Shown: piece after piece, positions 61,801 to 64,000 of the stretch
How the letters are laid out: every line of letters starts with the position of its first letter
Numbering within the stretch: the stretch's first letter is position 1
NCBI GenBank assembly: GCA_028622995.1
Contig: JAJQJQ010000042.1
Location: forward strand, 1,178,001 to 1,242,000
Direction of reading: 5' to 3'
Length of the DNA stretch: 64,000 bases
Source: Panagrolaimus kolymaensis
Taxonomy: Eukaryota > Nematoda > Chromadorea > Rhabditida > Panagrolaimidae
The notes under the pieces: model-generated
Database searches by the model: none
What the model was told of the DNA's origin: nothing
What the model saw: only the letters and a program-made list of their open reading frames with translations
Translations under genes and position numbers: made by a program

Positions 61801-63921
61801 AAACCCGTCAGTAAGCTTCGAGGTCCATCAAAATTTAAATTTAATATTTTATAAAAAATAAAAAGCGGTCGAAATTCTTGCATTTATTGCATCACTAAAC
61901 TCAAATCAGTCCTTTGATGATTTTGTTTTTAGAAAAAAACCCGTCAGTAAGCTTCGAGGTCCATCAAAATTTAAATTTAATATTTTATAAAAAATAAAAA
62001 GCGGTCGAAATTCTTGCATTTATTGCATCACTAAACTCAAATCAGTCCTTTGATGATTTTGTTTTTAGAAAAAAACCCGTCAGTAAGCTTCGAGGTCCAT
62101 CAAAATTTAAATTTAATATTTTATAAAAAATAAAAAGCGGTCGAAATTCTTGCATTTATTGCATCACTAAACTCAAATCAGTCCTTTGATGATTTTGTTT
62201 TTAGAAAAAAACCCGTCAGTAAGCTTCGAGGTCCATCAAAATTTAAATTTAATATTTTATAAAAAATAAAAAGCGGTCGAAATTCTTGCATTTATTGCAT
62301 CTTTTAATACATCTCTCTCCTTTGATGATTTTGTTTTTAGAAAAAACCCGTTAGTAAGCTTCGAGGTCCATCAAAATTTAAATTTAATATTTTATAAAAA
62401 ATAAAAAGCGGTCGAAATTCTTGCATTTATTGCATCACTAAACTCAAATCAGTCCTTTGATGATTTTGTTTTTAGAAAAAAACCCGTCAGTAAGCTTCGA
62501 GGTCCATCAAAATTTAAATTTAATATTTTATAAAAAATAAAAAGCGGTCGAAATTCTTGCATTTATTGCATCACTAAACTCAAATCAGTCCTTTGATGAT
62601 TTTGTTTTTAGAAAAAAACCCGTCAGTAAGCTTCGAGGTCCATCAAAATTTAAATTTAATATTTTATAAAAAATAAAAAGCGGTCGAAATTCTTGCATTT
62701 ATTGCATCACTAAACTCAAATCAGTCCTTTGATGATTTTGTTTTTAGAAAAAAACCCGTCAGTAAGCTTCGAGGTCCATCAAAATTTAAATTTAATATTT
62801 TATAAAAAATAAAAAGCGGTCGAAATTCTTGCATTTATTGCATCTTTTAATACATCTCTCTCCTTTGATGATTTTGTTTTTAGAAAAAAACCCGTTAGTA
62901 AGCTTCGAGGTCCATCAAAATTTAAATTTAATATTTTATAAAAAATAAAAAGCGGTCGAAATTCTTGCATTTATTGCATCACTAAACTCAAATCAGTCCT
63001 TTGATGATTTTGTTTTTAGAAAAAAACCCGTCAGTAAGCTTCGAGGTCCATCAAAATTTAAATTTAATATTTTATAAAAAATAAAAAGCGGTCGAAATTC
63101 TTGCATTTATTGCATCACTAAACTCAAATCAGTCCTTTGATGATTTTGTTTTTAGAAAAAAACCCGTCAGTAAGCTTCGAGGTCCATCAAAATTTAAATT
63201 TAATATTTTATAAAAAATAAAAAGCGGTCGAAATTCTTGCATTTATTGCATCTTTTAATACATCTCTCTCCTTTGATGATTTTGTTTTTAGAAAAAAACC
63301 CGTTAGTAAGCTTCGAGGTCCATCAAAATTTAAATTTAATATTTTATAAAAAATAAAAAGCGGTCGAAATTCTTGCATTTATTGCATCTTTTAATACATC
63401 TCTCTCCTTTGATGATTTTGTTTTTAGAAAAAAACCCGTTAGTAAGCTTCGAGGTCCATCAAAATTTAAATTTAATATTTTATAAAAAATAAAAAGCGGT
63501 CGAAATTCTTGCATTTATTGCATCACTAAACTCAAATCAGTCCTTTGATGATTTTGTTTTTAGAAAAAAACCCGTCAGTAAGCTTCGAGGTCCATCAAAA
63601 TTTAAATTTAATATTTTATAAAAAATAAAAAGCGGTCGAAATTCTTGCATTTATTGCATCTTTTAATACATCTCTCTCCTTTGATGATTTTGTTTTTAGA
63701 AAAAAACCCGTTAGTAAGCTTCGAGGTCCATCAAAATTTAAATTTAATATTTTATAAAAAATAAAAAGCGGTCGAAATTCTTGCATTTATTGCATCACTA
63801 AACTCAAATCAGTCCTTTGATGATTTTGTTTTTAGAAAAAAACCCGTCAGTAAGCTTCGAGGTCCATCAAAATTTAAATTTAATATTTTATAAAAAATAA
63901 AAAGCGGTCGAAATTCTTGCA
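58891..63921. repeat. Subfamily III, right-edge patch, A-rich
   Basis: After three B copies (58,891-59,298; GGTCAAAATT near 59,150) A copies with cagtcctttg and mostly C63 dominate. A run of ten A spans 60,251-61,610, with one T63 copy at 61,067; a similar T63 copy lies in the six-A run at 55,084. Single B copies break the rest. The B at 62,291 is 135 bp with six A, like the B at 55,492. Private changes include cactcc in the A at 59,707, AATACTTTAT near 60,213 and TTATTATTT near 60,481. Confidence 0.9.
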
Positions 63922-64000
63922 TTTATTGCATCTTTTAATACATCTCTCTCCTTTGATGATTTTGTTTTTAGAAAAAAACCCGTTAGTAAGCTTCGAGGTC
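63922..64000. repeat. Partial B monomer cut by the window edge
   Basis: These are the first 79 bp of a B copy, ending at TTCGAGGTC. The array clearly continues beyond the window. Confidence 0.96.

Larger units (their letters stand above)
1..64000. repeat. 136-bp AT-rich satellite DNA array
   Basis: Every base belongs to a head-to-tail tandem repeat, all copies in the same orientation. Counting from base 1 gives 471 complete monomers (445 of 136 bp, 13 of 126, 9 of 135, 4 of 137) and a 79-bp partial copy, which together account for exactly 64,000 bp. The array runs off both ends of the window, so its true length is unknown. The first monomer has 37 G+C in 136 bases. Landmarks within the monomer (numbered from the tttattgcat that starts the window) are: the A/B cassette at 12-31, a T5-AG-A7 tract at 44-57, CCCG at 58-61, a HindIII site at 67-72, TTCGAGGTCC at 71-80, a TTTTATAAAA palindrome at 101-110, and GCGGTCGAAATTC at 119-131. 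This is typical eukaryotic satellite organisation; a centromeric or heterochromatic location is inferred, not shown. The family is not one I recognise. Confidence 0.98.

Noticed and set aside
1..64000. CRISPR-like pattern: long conserved repeat with a short variable stretch at positions 12-31.
   Set aside because: The variable stretch has essentially two alleles, not unique spacers; the repeat part is about 116 bp, far above CRISPR repeat length; there is no leader and no cas gene.
1..64000. Telomere repeats, rDNA, transposon ends or LTRs hidden in the array.
   Set aside because: Monomer counting accounts for every base with no insert; no short G-rich telomere units, rRNA-like segments, target-site duplications or inverted ends were seen.
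1..64000. Assignment to a named satellite family such as those of tenebrionid beetles or root-knot nematodes.
   Set aside because: Length and AT-richness are similar in kind, but I do not recognise the sequence and could not search a database. A search of the monomer against satellite and genome collections would settle it.

Overview
The whole window is one uninterrupted head-to-tail tandem array of an AT-rich satellite DNA. The basic monomer is 136 bp (37 G+C of 136 in the first copy, about 27%). Starting at base 1, the window divides by base counting into 471 complete monomers plus a 79-bp partial copy at the right edge. Of these, 445 are 136 bp, 13 are 126 bp, 9 are 135 bp and 4 are 137 bp, which sums to 63,921 bp. 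No base is left over for a gene, transposon, unique spacer or inverted monomer. I see no protein-coding gene, RNA gene, CRISPR array or mobile element.

The monomers come in two kinds, called A and B here. They are nearly the same over about 116 bp but differ at 11 of 20 bases in a short cassette at monomer positions 12-31. A reads actaaactcaaatcaatcca and B reads ttttaatacatctatctcct. Both kinds persist across all 64 kb, as B-A dimers (272 bp), trimers, tetramers, longer irregular higher-order units, and homotypic runs of up to 12 A or 7 B.

Layout: (I) 1-30,742, the first subfamily (A27, T63, T91, G98). It contains a patch rich in 126-bp monomers (2,041-8,166), a patch with a changed HindIII site and a 544-bp tetramer (11,295-13,062), a 408-bp trimer patch (16,191-18,094), a patch with a duplicated five-monomer unit (18,775-23,670), a clean 272-bp dimer patch (23,671-25,846), and a zone where A monomers already carry the A91 state of the next block (from 24,623). 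(Junction) 30,743-30,879, a hybrid 137-bp monomer. (II) 30,880-52,635, the second subfamily (T18, G27, C63, A91, T115 in many copies), with complex higher-order units, a patch of 135-bp monomers with an 8-monomer duplication (47,474-50,187), and an all-A dimer patch (51,004-52,635). (III) 52,636-64,000, the third subfamily (C18, G27 and mostly T31 in A; C25 in B), with a tidy alternating patch at 56,715-58,890.

Organism: only a eukaryotic chromosome is a natural home for such an array, most likely centromeric, pericentromeric or other constitutive heterochromatin. CpG is not depleted (4 per monomer against about 2.5 expected from composition), which argues against a densely CpG-methylated vertebrate or plant genome. 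An invertebrate such as an insect or nematode is a guess; I do not recognise the satellite family. The biology visible here is array evolution: unequal exchange, local amplification and gene conversion.
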